Source: CAWATZ01 sp963784995
GTDB taxonomy: Bacteria > Planctomycetota > Planctomycetia > Gemmatales > Gemmataceae
Assembly: GCA_963784995.1 (NCBI GenBank)
Contig: CAWATZ010000002.1
Span: forward strand, 372,001 to 436,000
Direction of reading: 5' to 3'
Length of the DNA stretch: 64,000 nt
The translations under genes were made by a program, and so were the position numbers. This document shows, one piece after another, positions 34,758-44,600 of the stretch (the first letter of the stretch is position 1; each line of letters starts with the position of its first letter). The notes under the pieces were generated by a model. It was given only the letters and a program-made list of their open reading frames with translations. It ran no database searches and was not told the origin of the DNA.

Positions 34758-35537
34758 TCACTTCTCTCGTTCCTCCACGTCCAGCGCCCGCAAGCGGCGG
34801 TCGGCAGCGAACACCGGGGGCGGCAGTTCCTCGGCCTGGCGCAGGGCCTCCTCGGGAGAGAGCTTGAGCCGGGCGGTGCCGGAGCCGCGAAAGATCGGCA
34901 GTCCGCGCCGCAGCGCGATAATCTCACGGCGTGTCCGTCCTTTCGGTGCGTCGGGCCAGCGGCCGATGCGCTCGTGAAAGTCGAAGAAGACCGGCACGAC
35001 CTCACGGATGTATTCCCAGTAGCCGGGATTGTCGGTCTGGATGACAAACAGTCCGCCCGGCACAAGGGTGCGATGGACCAGGGCCAGGAAGCCCGGGGTG
35101 ATCAGCCGGCGGTAAACTTCGAGCGGATTGTAGTAGGGCTGCGGATGATAGCAGTGGATCTCGGCAGCGCAACCGGGCGGCAGGTACTTCTCCAGCAAGC
35201 GCTGGCCATCGACCACGGCAAAGCGGATGTTGGTCAGGCCCCGCTGATTGCCGCGGCGTGTGGCGTAGCGGATGACCACCGGCAGCACGTCGATGCCGAG
35301 GTGATCGTGGTCCGGCCTCCAGACAGCGCTGCCGATCAGGAAGCGACCATTGCCGCAGCCCAGGTCAACCACCAGCGGGGCCTGGCGGCCAAACAGCTTC
35401 TCCAGGTCGAGCGGCCCCGGCTCGGGCAGCTTCTTCAGCGCCGTCTGCGTCCACTGGGCTGGTTCGAGGATCTCGCCGGCGATGGGCACGCCAAACTCGC
35501 GCTCGATCTGCCGGCGTTTCTTCTTCTCGGGTTTCAT
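34758..35537 (-). CDS. trmB: tRNA (guanine-N7)-methyltransferase
   Basis: A 259-aa class I AdoMet methyltransferase of the TrmB family, which makes m7G46 in tRNA. The AdoMet loop 'VVDLGCGNGRFLIG' is near residues 55-68, 'GIDVLPVVIRYATRRGNQRGLTNIRFAVVDG' follows, and the characteristic 'IHCYHPQPYYN' replaces the usual 'FPDPWPK' segment. 'IQTDNPGYWEYI' matches the next family motif. The altered P-D-P-W-P signature is unusual but common to planctomycete members as I recall. It lies 13 bp downstream of the sulfatase gene. Confidence 0.8.
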   Translation of the reverse strand: MKPEKKKRRQIEREFGVPIAGEILEPAQWTQTALKKLPEPGPLDLEKLFGRQAPLVVDLGCGNGRFLIGSAVWRPDHDHLGIDVLPVVIRYATRRGNQRGLTNIRFAVVDGQRLLEKYLPPGCAAEIHCYHPQPYYNPLEVYRRLITPGFLALVHRTLVPGGLFVIQTDNPGYWEYIREVVPVFFDFHERIGRWPDAPKGRTRREIIALRRGLPIFRGSGTARLKLSPEEALRQAEELPPPVFAADRRLRALDVEEREK

Positions 35538-35550
35538 GGTCTCGGAGGGG

Positions 35551-36942
35551 TCATTTCCCCGTCAGCGGATCATTGATCGACCGCATCCATTCGAGGAGCC
35601 GCCGTTGCAGGTCGGCCTGGACCTGTTTCTCCGGCTCGGCCCCGTACAGGTTCCTGGTTTCGCCCGGATCGTCCTTCAGATGATACAGCTCGTTCTCGCC
35701 CCCGGCTTCGTAATGGCGGATCAGCTTCCACTCCGGAGTCCGGATCATCCGCATGTTTGCCTTGGCTCCATTGATCAGATCATACTGACCGAAGAACGTG
35801 TCGTTCCAGGGCACGTCCTGCCCTCGAAGCAGCGGAGTGAAATCTCGGCCGGCCAGCTTCAAGTCCTTGGGCATCGGAACCTGAAGCATGCCCAGCACCG
35901 AAGGAAACGTGTCCAGGTTGGTGATCACGTGTGTAAGCACGGTTCCCGGTTTGATGACGCCGGGCCAGCGGACCAGCCAGGGAATCCGCAGCGAGGTGTC
36001 GAACATGTTGGGCCGAGTGCCTTTCTTGCCCTCGATCATCCAGACGCCGTTGCCCTTGTGATGGATGCCGTGCTGGCCGATGTTGTACCCGTGATCGCTG
36101 GTGTACATCACAATGGTATGGTCGAGGACCTTGAGCTTTTCCAGCCTGTCGAGGATGCGGCCGAGGTTCCGGTCCACCGCGTGGACTGCGGCGAAGTAGT
36201 CGCGGGTGATTTGCTTGACCTTGGCCTTGTCGAGGCCAGGCACGTCCGGGATCGTCAGGTCCTTGCCGCGGTAGACGGCCGTGTCCTCTTCGGGCATGGG
36301 ACCATAAGGCGTGTGCGGTTCGCGGAAGTGGACCAGCAGGGCGAAGGGCTTCGCTTCGTTGTCGTCCAGGAATTTCAAGGCGTCGTCGGTCATCAGATCG
36401 GAGCTGGCCCCCTTGAACTCCTGGTCCTTGCCCTCGACCTCGAAGGTTGGGTTGAGCGGTTTCCAGCCGCCGCCGAGGTTGCCGAAGAAATGATCGAAGC
36501 CGCGCCTGGTTGGATGAAACTCCGGTTTGCCGCCCAGGTGCCATTTGCCGACCAGCCCGGTCCGGTAGCCGGCCTGGTGCAGCACCTCCGGCCAGATGAC
36601 GAACTTCTTGGCCAGACCCAGGCCGCCCTCGGCTTGCTTGGGCGTGATCCAGTCAGTGATGCCGACCTGAGTGCCATAGCGGCCGCAGAGGAAGGTGGCC
36701 CGGCTGGGCGAGCAAACGGGTGTGACCACGAAAGCGCGATCGAAGCGGGCCCCTTCGCGGGCCAGCCGATCCTGGTTGGGCGTTTGTACTTCCTTGTTGC
36801 CGTAACAACCGACCGACCAGGCCGCCTGGTCGTCGGTCACGACCATGACCAGGTTGAGGGGGGTCTGCCGGGGTTCCGCCGCCGGGCAGAAGCTGGCGAG
36901 AAACAGCGAAGCGAGACAGACGACGAGCAGACGCGGCAGCAT
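35551..36942 (-). CDS. Secreted formylglycine-dependent sulfatase
   Basis: A 463-aa sulfatase with a cleavable signal (LLVVCLASLFLASFCPAAE). The Cys converted to formylglycine is in 'TPVCSPSRATFLCGRYGTQ' (C-x-P-x-R, about residue 77). Metal-binding residues are visible in 'VMVVTDDQA' and 'VMYTSDHGYNIGQHG'. Planctomycetes carry many such enzymes to desulfate algal polysaccharides; the sugar target is unknown. ATG 36942 has GGAG nine bases upstream; ATG 36951 sits immediately on it. trmB follows closely downstream. Confidence 0.9.
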   Translation of the reverse strand: MLPRLLVVCLASLFLASFCPAAEPRQTPLNLVMVVTDDQAAWSVGCYGNKEVQTPNQDRLAREGARFDRAFVVTPVCSPSRATFLCGRYGTQVGITDWITPKQAEGGLGLAKKFVIWPEVLHQAGYRTGLVGKWHLGGKPEFHPTRRGFDHFFGNLGGGWKPLNPTFEVEGKDQEFKGASSDLMTDDALKFLDDNEAKPFALLVHFREPHTPYGPMPEEDTAVYRGKDLTIPDVPGLDKAKVKQITRDYFAAVHAVDRNLGRILDRLEKLKVLDHTIVMYTSDHGYNIGQHGIHHKGNGVWMIEGKKGTRPNMFDTSLRIPWLVRWPGVIKPGTVLTHVITNLDTFPSVLGMLQVPMPKDLKLAGRDFTPLLRGQDVPWNDTFFGQYDLINGAKANMRMIRTPEWKLIRHYEAGGENELYHLKDDPGETRNLYGAEPEKQVQADLQRRLLEWMRSINDPLTGK

Positions 36943-37084
36943 GAGAGACATCTCCGTCTTCGGGGAAGAGCAAGGCCGCCTTGCGGCTGCAAACCGTGGC
37001 GGCCAGGGGACGGAATGAGCCGTCCCAGGAGATGTATGGAATCCGAGCCGAATGGCCTCCTCGCCCTTTCGCTCGAAGGGCTGC

Positions 37085-37330
37085 TCAAGTCAAAGGCGTC
37101 AGCTTCTCAACGGGGATCCGGAGAGCGATCACGAGTCCCACACCCACGACGACCATGCCCCCCATTGCGGGTACGAGGGCCGCGAGAACAGACCACTGAC
37201 CGGCCAGCAGGAAGTACGTGAGACTGCCAACGACACCGAGAACGAACGCGAGCAGCACAGCAAGGCCGATGGCGGCCAGCCACCGCACCTGCCGTCTCCC
37301 GTTTTGCTGTCCGACAAGCACAACGTGCAT
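37085..37330 (-). CDS. Small two-helix membrane protein
   Basis: An 81-aa protein with a short basic N-terminus and two hydrophobic helices (WLAAIGLAVLLAFVLGVVGSLTYFLLAG, VLAALVPAMGGMVVVGVGLVIAL), ending 'RIPVEKLTPLT'. The ending and size resemble the product of 40225-40497 (ending 'TPVDKLPALP'), so the two are likely distant paralogues. Function unknown. Confidence 0.6.
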   Translation of the reverse strand: MHVVLVGQQNGRRQVRWLAAIGLAVLLAFVLGVVGSLTYFLLAGQWSVLAALVPAMGGMVVVGVGLVIALRIPVEKLTPLT

Positions 37331-37356
37331 GGTACACCTACAGAGTGCATTGGGTG

Positions 37357-39243
37357 CTAGTTATCGTTTTTGGCAGGTTCCGCGACACGATGAAGTATGA
37401 GGCTCTCAACCGCGGGATAATCGAAGTCCCCCTGGTCGAGGTTCTCGTAGCCGGTAGGGATCATGCGGAGTTGAATCGTTCCCTCGGCTCCTCTTTCAAC
37501 CTTCCCCACAGGTCGAAGGCCGTTCCACGACGGATTCTGCTTGTACTCCTTCTTGTCGCCAAGGTATTTGGGAAGATAGAGGTTCAAACAGCCCGCCTTC
37601 GCGTCAGCGACACCCCTCAAATCAGCTCCCTTATTGACCCCACAAGTGGGCGGCAACTGCGGATGCGGCTTTTGGGTTGCCCGGAACGCCACCTGCCAAT
37701 GTGCCTGCCAAAGAGCCTGCTCGCCGTGGAACGTGAGATCGACCTTGATGCCGTTCTTTTCCCCGGTCCACTTGCCCCGGAGATCGTCAATTTGCAAGCG
37801 ACCCCCATCCTGTGCGGGCGTGTTTTTCTTCCCGGCGTCGGGCTTCTCGGAAGGCGTTTCCCGCTCTTTGGCTTCCTTGGGTTTTTCTCCAACCCTGCCC
37901 ACTGGGGTCAGATTAAAACTGACGACCAGCAGTACGAGGTTGCTCTTGCGCAGGTCGGAACCCTGCCGGATCGGTGTGTTGAACAGGAGTTGAGCCGGGA
38001 GTTGAGCCTCATTACTGCTGAGCAAAACGACGGGGCGGCCCTCGTCCTTGGGAAAGGATGCCAGATAACAGGTATAGAGGGACACCCTTCCATCCAGAGC
38101 GAGGTCGAAGGTGTCGGTCGCCAGAACCATGCGCCCATTCGGGGTCTTGAACACCATCTTGATGGGGAGCTTGAGAGCAGCGCTTTCTTTTCCGAACGCC
38201 TTCAGGAGTAGTCGGTCCGCTTCGTTGGCTTCCTGGTTCGGCCTGGTCTTGCCCTGGCCATCCCCCTTCCCTTTCGGCGTTTCACCACCTTTTGCGGTAG
38301 GCTCCCCTGCCGCATCCTGTTGCTCGCTCACGGTGGCTGACCGAGGGGCTGGATCTTGTTGTCCCCCCGCCTGATGCACGTACAGCACTCCTCCGAAGCC
38401 AACCATCCCCAGCACCAGCAGTGCCGCCGCCGCCATCTTGATCTTGTTCAGGAACATGGTCTGCACCATTCCTTTTGTCAGAGCGGCAACCCTGGCCGAA
38501 ATGGCGCCAGCGGCAACCGCATTTCCTCCCGCCACCCGATTTGCAGCCTGGATCGTCGGAGCCATTGTGGAGACTGGTACACACGCCGACCCCACCTTCT
38601 CAGACAGGACCGCAGCCAGCGTTCCGCCGGAAAAGGCCAGACCGTTTCGGGTCAGGCGCTTCGCCAGGAGCGCTCGTCCTCGGGACAACCGGCTGGCTAC
38701 TGTCCCTTCCGGCCAGCCGAGTTCCCGAGCCGCCGCCTTGCCGGTCTTGCCCTCCAGGTCGCAGAGCACGATGGGGACTCGATACTTGTCCGGCAAGCGG
38801 CTCAACTCTTGATCGAGCAAGGATTCCAGGTTCCGCCAGCAGTTATCCGGCTCAGCAGTTTCAGGCTCAGGCATTTCCGTCGCCTGCCTCTCCCTGACCC
38901 GCTGCCTGGCGATCATGGTTCGCGCCTTCAATGCCGTCCGATAGGCCACGCCGTGGAGCCAGTTGGCAACCATTTCCCGTGGCACAATCGCATCGGCCTT
39001 GCGGACGAGGACCAGGAACGTGGCCTGGAAAGCATCTTCGGCATCGTGGTGATTGTGGAGAACTCGACGACAGACACCCAGCACCATCGGACCATGCCGT
39101 CTCACGAGGGCTGCGAAAGCCTCTTCATCCTTTTGGCTGAGGAAAGACTCCAGCAGCTGTCCATCAGTCAGGCTCGCTCCGTCCCGCAGCAGCACCGCTC
39201 TGCGGAGCTGATCGAGGACCGGGCTCAAGGTGCTGCTCACCAT
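37357..39243 (-). CDS. ECF sigma factor fused to membrane helix and C-terminal domain
   Basis: A 628-aa protein. Residues 1-195 form an ECF sigma-70 factor: region 2 'EEAFAALVRRHGPMVLGVCRRVLHNHHDAEDAFQATFLVLVRKA' and region 4 'LPDKYRVPIVLCDLEGKTGKAAARELGWPEGTVASRLSRGRALL'. An Ala-rich stretch and a membrane helix (MAAAALLVLGMVGFGGVLYV, ~275-295) follow. A linker rich in Lys/Glu leads to an exported C-terminal region of about 300 residues, including a part resembling the planctomycete TIGR03067-type domain ('LRGKWTGEKNGIKVDLTFHG'). Such sigma factors may be held at the membrane and sense an extracytoplasmic signal directly, without a separate anti-sigma gene; none is adjacent. Confidence 0.88.
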   Translation of the reverse strand: MVSSTLSPVLDQLRRAVLLRDGASLTDGQLLESFLSQKDEEAFAALVRRHGPMVLGVCRRVLHNHHDAEDAFQATFLVLVRKADAIVPREMVANWLHGVAYRTALKARTMIARQRVRERQATEMPEPETAEPDNCWRNLESLLDQELSRLPDKYRVPIVLCDLEGKTGKAAARELGWPEGTVASRLSRGRALLAKRLTRNGLAFSGGTLAAVLSEKVGSACVPVSTMAPTIQAANRVAGGNAVAAGAISARVAALTKGMVQTMFLNKIKMAAAALLVLGMVGFGGVLYVHQAGGQQDPAPRSATVSEQQDAAGEPTAKGGETPKGKGDGQGKTRPNQEANEADRLLLKAFGKESAALKLPIKMVFKTPNGRMVLATDTFDLALDGRVSLYTCYLASFPKDEGRPVVLLSSNEAQLPAQLLFNTPIRQGSDLRKSNLVLLVVSFNLTPVGRVGEKPKEAKERETPSEKPDAGKKNTPAQDGGRLQIDDLRGKWTGEKNGIKVDLTFHGEQALWQAHWQVAFRATQKPHPQLPPTCGVNKGADLRGVADAKAGCLNLYLPKYLGDKKEYKQNPSWNGLRPVGKVERGAEGTIQLRMIPTGYENLDQGDFDYPAVESLILHRVAEPAKNDN

Positions 39244-39376
39244 CTCGGTTACTCCGCTGCTCGCCTCGTTGGGCCTCTACTCCTATTTGCCCCGTCGAGG
39301 CCCGTTTCTTCCGCTTTTTTCTCGATCTGCCTGGATTTGTCCGAGAAAAACTGAGGCCAACCTGTCTTCCGATCGG

Positions 39377-39868
39377 CTACAAGAGGAAATGCACCAGCAC
39401 CACGCCAACCCACAAGAACCAGGCCAACGCGGCAACCGAACCGGCAATCAAGGCGAGTTTTCCCGGCAACACGTACCGGCCGTAGAAGGCCAAGGCGAGC
39501 GCCGGGAAAAAGAGCATGCTGACCCACACCATGCCTTCGTTCGGCGCGATGCCCAGCATCTCCTGGAAGGAGTTCGCATTCAAGGTCAGCAACCCTGCCA
39601 TTCCAACCGCGAGAGCAAGAATGAGCCAGGCCACGCAGCCGACGAATAGCTTGAAGGGCCATGAGGGTGTTGCGCCATCGGGCCCATAGGACCAGATCAG
39701 GGGGGTGAGGAACACGGCCAGAAACACCAAACCCAACCCTATCGCTTTCGTCACCGGCTTGTCAATGAAAGTGAACGTGGGCCCTACCGAGAGAAAGCTG
39801 AGAAAGACAATCATCGCAACGACCATGGGAGCGGCCGTTCGCCAAAGGCTGGTTGTCAGTGGTTTCAT
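39377..39868 (-). CDS. Multi-pass membrane protein, unknown
   Basis: A 163-aa protein with about five membrane helices ('TAAPMVVAMIVFLSFLSVG', 'AIGLGLVFLAVFLTPLIWSYG', 'LFVGCVAWLILALAVGMAGLL', 'MVWVSMLFFPALALAFYG', 'LALIAGSVAALAWFLWVGVVLV'). Its ATG overlaps the stop of the BON-domain gene by 4 bp, so the two are translationally coupled. No known family recognised. Confidence 0.8.
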   Translation of the reverse strand: MKPLTTSLWRTAAPMVVAMIVFLSFLSVGPTFTFIDKPVTKAIGLGLVFLAVFLTPLIWSYGPDGATPSWPFKLFVGCVAWLILALAVGMAGLLTLNANSFQEMLGIAPNEGMVWVSMLFFPALALAFYGRYVLPGKLALIAGSVAALAWFLWVGVVLVHFLL

Positions 39869-40206
39869 CGATCTGCTCCTTTACCTGTCATCACGAGGAC
39901 GTGCCTGACCGGATTTTCCTCGGTCCAATCGCTTTCGGGCACTCGAACCTCGACCAGGTTCTTGATGCCCTGGATGCCGTCCAGCTGCTGGACGAGCGCC
40001 TGGGCCATCTGCTTGAGGTAGTAAGTGGGCACGACGCCACGGACCAGCACCACGGCATCCCGGACCTCACAGCGCAGGGTCCGCAGGATCGGGTAACCGC
40101 TTGACAGCAGCAGCCTCAGCGCGGCGATCCGAAGGGTATCATCTCCGTTTCCTGCCGTTTGACCGGCAAAGTGCAGCGTTTCGGAACAGGATACGTGGGT
40201 CATCAT
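39865..40206 (-). CDS. BON-domain protein without signal peptide
   Basis: A 113-aa protein whose residues 25-100 form a BON domain ('AALRLLLSSGYPILRTLRCEVRDAVVLVRGVVPTYYLKQMAQALVQQLDGIQGIKNLVEV'). No signal peptide or lipobox, so probably cytoplasmic, unlike the BON lipoprotein at 26975. ATG 40206 (or 40203) is preferred to a TTG at 40215. The stop overlaps the start of the downstream membrane-protein gene (ATGA). Confidence 0.75.
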   Translation of the reverse strand: MMTHVSCSETLHFAGQTAGNGDDTLRIAALRLLLSSGYPILRTLRCEVRDAVVLVRGVVPTYYLKQMAQALVQQLDGIQGIKNLVEVRVPESDWTEENPVRHVLVMTGKGADR

Positions 40207-40224
40207 CGTTCGCAACTCTCCATG

Positions 40225-40497
40225 TCAGGAATGACGGGCTCCTGCCGATGGCCTGAGCGGCAGCGCAGGCAATTTGTCCACGGGCGTTGTGAATCCTTGA
40301 ACTGTAACCACGGTGGCAAAAGCGACACCCATCGCCAGGCCGAGAAAAGCGCCGTAGCGGAAATCGCCCGTGAGGAGGTAACCCATCGAGCAACTACCAA
40401 CCAGGGTGGCCGAGATGACTGCGATCCAAACGAGAACAAGCCGGTGCCAGCGGACGATCCGCCGCCCGCCTTGATTCACAAACGGAAGGAACCCCAT
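40225..40497 (-). CDS. Small two-helix membrane protein
   Basis: A 90-aa protein with a GGAGGG ribosome site. Two hydrophobic helices (LVLVWIAVISATLVGSCSMGYLL, AFLGLAMGVAFATVVTV) and the ending 'TPVDKLPALPLRPSAG'. Similar in design to the 81-aa protein at 37085. It is 18 bp upstream of the BON-domain gene and likely forms an operon with it and 39377-39868. Confidence 0.65.
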   Translation of the reverse strand: MGFLPFVNQGGRRIVRWHRLVLVWIAVISATLVGSCSMGYLLTGDFRYGAFLGLAMGVAFATVVTVQGFTTPVDKLPALPLRPSAGARHS

Positions 40498-40531
40498 CGC
40501 ATTACCCTCCCAGCTCAGAGGTTCGGCAAGG

Positions 40532-40945
40532 TCAACTGCAGCAGCACAATTCCCCCTCAGCCATTTCCGCGAGTGTCCGTTCCAGCAAACCCCAGTTGGT
40601 GAAGGGCTTGTGGAAGAGATGGGCAGCACCCAGCTCCTGCAATTCTTCGGGGGTGTAGCAGCCGGTGTTGCCGCTCATGAAGCAGCACTTTACTTCGGGG
40701 TTGATCTGCTGAAGGGCGGCAAGGGTGGCCGGGCCATCCATCCCCGGCATGTGGACGTCCAGGAGAACGACGGGCCTGCTTTGCTGCCGCTCCCGGTACA
40801 GGCAGACCGCATCCTGTCCGTTCGCTGCCGACCTTGTCGCAAAGCCCAGGCGCCGCAGGTACAACTCCAGGAGCTTGCGCACTCCCTGGTTGTCGTCCAC
40901 CACCAGGACCTCACCCCTGCTTGCAGCCAGCAACTCTCCGAACAT
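40532..40945 (-). CDS. Single-domain response regulator (CheY-like)
   Basis: A 137-aa receiver domain: acidic pair in 'VLVVDDNQGVRKLLELYL', phosphoacceptor Asp in 'VVLLDVHMPGMDG' (~residue 63), the Ser/Thr position in 'CCFMSGNTG', and the conserved Lys in 'LFHKPF'. No output domain is fused. The ribosome site is AGGAGGTGA at ideal spacing, predicting high expression. The C-terminus ends in Cys-Cys-Cys-Ser. No histidine kinase is adjacent; the phosphodonor is unknown. Confidence 0.88.
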   Translation of the reverse strand: MFGELLAASRGEVLVVDDNQGVRKLLELYLRRLGFATRSAANGQDAVCLYRERQQSRPVVLLDVHMPGMDGPATLAALQQINPEVKCCFMSGNTGCYTPEELQELGAAHLFHKPFTNWGLLERTLAEMAEGELCCCS

Positions 40946-41178
40946 GGATCACCTCCTGGCGGTGCCAAAGCCCTCTCCTCGCAAGAGTGGCTCGACTCCA
41001 GACAGGCTCGTCCGTGCAGCAAAGGATGTGCCGTTTGTTGCCACTCTCAAGCGTGACAACGGAAGTCAGCTTCTTACTTGAAGTTGCGGCACCGACCAGA
41101 AACGGACAGGACAGGATGCAGGGAGATGCTGAGGATCAAGGGATCCTCAAATACGTGCGGTTCCCTCCGGGCAATGGT

Positions 41179-41225
41179 CCAAAACCGCACAGGGGGTGGA
41201 TCGTGCCCACCTCTGTGCGGTTTGG
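41179..41225. terminator. Stem-loop downstream of the 83-aa gene
   Basis: AAACCGCACAG (41182-41192) pairs with CTGTGCGGTTT (41213-41223) around a 20-nt loop that itself contains GGTGG/CCACC. It is 15 bp beyond the stop of the minus-strand gene at 41240. The region 40946-41178 holds no other gene. Confidence 0.45.
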
Positions 41226-41239
41226 AAACCGCGGCTGAA

Positions 41240-41491
41240 TCAGCCCCGGTCTGCCTCCAGGTCTTCGAGCGCCTCGTAACCGAGGTCTTCCGCCAGCTTC
41301 TCGGCCTGGTCCGGCGTGAGCGGGCCAACCCGCACCTCGCGTCCGGCCGTCCAGAACGTCAAGAAGCCGTCAAGGACGGCCACCTCCACCTTGTCCCCGA
41401 TCTGGACGTCCGTGACGTGGCAACCGGGCGTTTCTTCCGTGCGAATGCGGATCAGCTCCTGACGCCGGGTGAGTTTGCGTGTCGCTGGCAT
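41240..41491 (-). CDS. Small conserved-looking protein, unknown
   Basis: An 83-aa protein, basic at the N-terminus and acidic at the end. The middle 'VTDVQIGDKVEVAVLDGFLTFWTAGREVRVGPLTPDQAEKLAEDLGYEALED' looks like a small beta-barrel followed by a helix. No family recognised; coding is supported by a clean start and third-position GC bias. Confidence 0.5.
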   Translation of the reverse strand: MPATRKLTRRQELIRIRTEETPGCHVTDVQIGDKVEVAVLDGFLTFWTAGREVRVGPLTPDQAEKLAEDLGYEALEDLEADRG

Positions 41492-41581
41492 GGTGTGTCC
41501 TCGTGTGTGGTTCAGTGTCTACCATTTGCAAGCTGAAATGGTTGTAGCGGTTTTTCGTCCTCTGTGCAAAGTCAGTAGCAA

Positions 41582-41626
41582 CTGCCGCCCCTTCAAGGCT
41601 GATTCTTAGCCCCGAAGGGGCGGCAG
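41582..41626. repeat. Inverted repeat downstream of the kinase-WD40 gene
   Basis: CTGCCGCCCCTTC (41582-41594) and GAAGGGGCGGCAG (41614-41626) are exact complements with a 19-nt loop. The CCCCTTC/GAAGGGG core is shared with the larger palindrome at 60338-60443. Could terminate the kinase gene on the minus strand. Confidence 0.65.
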
Positions 41627-41661
41627 TCAATAGACCAGGACGTGAGTCCTGGGCTCCAAGG

Positions 41662-44600
41662 TCACTTCCCCGTTCGCGCGTCCCACAGCCGCACGGTCCG
41701 ATCGTGGGACGCGGTGATGATCCGCTTGCCGTCCGTGGTGTAGCTCACGCCCGTGACCGCGTCGGCGTGCCCGGTCAGGGTCAGGATCGGCTTACCCGTG
41801 GTCGCGTCCCAGACCTTGCCCAGCCCGTCCACACCGCCGGTCAGCAGCCGGCCGCCTTCCGGGCTGTACTGGACAGCGAAGACGATTCCCTCATGACCCT
41901 TCCAGCCGCGCACTTCCTTGCCCTCCTGCACGTCCCAGAGATGAACGCCTCCCTGGGAATCGCCAACGGCCAGTTCCTTGCTGTCGCCACGAAAGGCCAG
42001 GGTGTTTGCTCCGCCGGGATGGCCCTGAAGCCTCCGGACCTGCTTGATCTCCTGGGTGTCGTGGATGCCCACGGTGCCGTCCTCGCTGGCGCTGGCCAGC
42101 CAGGCGCCGTCCGGGCTCCAGCTCAAATCCACGATCTTCCGGGTATGGGAAGTCTGGGTCACTTCCAGCTTGCCCGTTTTCAGGTCCCAGACGTGCAGCC
42201 GACCGTCCTCGGCCCCGGCCGCCAGCCGGGACCCGGCCGGGTTGATGGCCACACACAGCAGCCGTTTGTCGTTGCCCTCCAGCGTCCGGGCCGGCTTGCC
42301 CGTGGCCGGGTCCCAGACGCCCACCTTACCCTTCGAGTCCACCGTGGCCAGCAGGAAGCCTTCCCCGCCCCAGTCCACGCTTACCACAGCGACCTTGTCG
42401 CCAGCCCGTTGTGGCACGGTCTCCCGACCGTGCCACACCTGGTCGCCGGGGGGCCGGAAACGCAGGGTTTCCTTGCCGGACAGACTGCTCCAGATCGTCA
42501 CCTGCCCGCTCTGGTCGGCCACGGCCAGGCGCCTGCCGTCCGGACTCAGCGCCAGGTACAGCGCCGGGGCCGGCAGACCGCGCAGCACACCCAGGAAGGG
42601 CCGGACGTGATACTTCAACGGCACCGCTTCGCCAATGGGCGCTCCCTCAATGCGCGCCTGAAGCAGCAGCTCGCCGGCGGCCTCGCCCTGGTCGTCGGGC
42701 ACCTCGATCCGGAGCGTGAGGGGATGGTCCGGCACCGCTCGTACGTGCAGCGCCGGGTGGTCTTGCGGTCGAAGCACCAGCAGTTCCACGGGGCCCTGAT
42801 AGCCGTCGCGCTCCAGCGGTACGTTCAGGTCCAGCTTCTCGCCGCTGGACAGGGCAATGGGCACCGGCTCCAGGCGCAGCCGCAGCGGCACCACCTCGAC
42901 CCGCAAGGTCGTTTCCTCTTCCCGGCCCCGGGCCGCAGTCGCCGTCAGCCGGATCTCTCGGGGTCCGGGTCGCGCCTCCCGGTCGATGGTCACTTCCAGC
43001 TCGCCCTGCTCCTGGTCCGTCTCCAACTCCACCGGGGCAACGGTGACGCCATCGGGAGGCTGGATACACTCGATCTTGATCGGCCGGCGAAACCGATCGC
43101 GCTCCACGGCAATCGCGATGACTTTGCGGGTGCCGCGCGGCAGCACCAGCCCGGCCGGCTGCCGTAACTCGAAACCGCCCCGGTTGGCCTGGCGATCGCG
43201 CACCAGGGCCACGATCTGGGAAACGACCAGCACCACCACTCCGACGGCCAGCAGGAGCAGCAGGCCGCTCAGCAGCCAGCGCAGCCGGCGGGGCGTGACA
43301 AAGGCCGGCAGCCGGGGTCTTTCCAGCCTCTCCAGGATCTCCGTCGGCGTCGGCTCGCGCGCCGTCCTGGCCGCGGGCGGGCGGAACTCCGGAAGCGGAG
43401 GAGCAGGAAAGCCGGGGCCGACTCCCAGCGAATCGCCAACGAGGGCCACGTTGGGGACAATCCTGGGTTCAATCCAGGTGGGCACTCCCTCCGGCACGGG
43501 CGGCGGCGGAGCCGGGGACCCGCGCAGCGGATGCACCTGCTTGCCGGCCCCGACCGGCACCATCTGGACCTGGCAATGCGGGCACAGCACGTTGCCCGTC
43601 TCCGCCAGCCGGGCCGAGACCTGGAGCCGAACGCCGCAAACCGGACAGACCATCCGCACCCGGGGTCCATCGTCCGGAGGCACTTCCGCGCCGGACAAAG
43701 GAGGAGGAGCGGCCGGCTTGACTGGTTCGCTGTTTCCTCGGGCAGGTTCGCTGGCCGGCTCGGGAAGAGGCGGCGGCCCGGCCTGCGCTTGCGGCCGGTT
43801 CGGGACGTCCGTCCTGGCCGCCTCGACGATGGCCTGGACCAGGGCGGTACAGTTGGGGTAACGCCGGGCCGGGTCCTTCGCCAGTCCTTTCTCGATGGCC
43901 TCGGCCAGCGGCGGCGAGACGTCCGGGTTGAACCAGACCAGGGCCGCCAGTTTCTGGGTGGTTTGCTTGACCAGGATGGCGGCCGGCGTCGTTCCCTGAA
44001 ACGGCGTCCGCCCCGCCAGCATCTCGTAGACGGTCGCCGCCAGGGCGTACTGATCGACCCGGCCATCACACTTCTGGCCCATGATCAGTTCCGGGGACAT
44101 GTACTCCGGCGTCCCCAGCACCAGGCCCGCTCCGGTCAGCCGGGTCCCCTCCTTGCCGCCGGTCGTGGTCAGCACCTTGGCCACCCCGAAATCACTCAGG
44201 AACGGGTGGCCGTGCGTATCAAAGAGGATGTTGGCCGGCTTGACGTCGCGATGCAGCATCCCCTGCTGATGGACAAAGTCCAGGGCCCCGGCAATGGCCG
44301 GCAGCCAGCTGCTCAGCGTGCCGGGGTGCGCGGGCACGGCCCGCCCCATGCCATCCCGTTCGACCCGGTCCAGCAGACTGCCGCCCGCCAGGTATTGCAT
44401 CACCGCGAAGGGCAAGCCGTCGTGCCGGCCGACGTCGAGGATCTTGACCACGTGCGGATGGGCCAGCCTGACCAGCGCCCGCACTTCCAGGTCGAAGCGC
44501 TCGGCAAAGTCCGGCTCTTCCAGGGCGCTGCGCCGCGGCATCTTGATCACCACCTCGGTGTCCAGGTTGCGATCGTGAGCGCGATAGACCACGCCCATGC

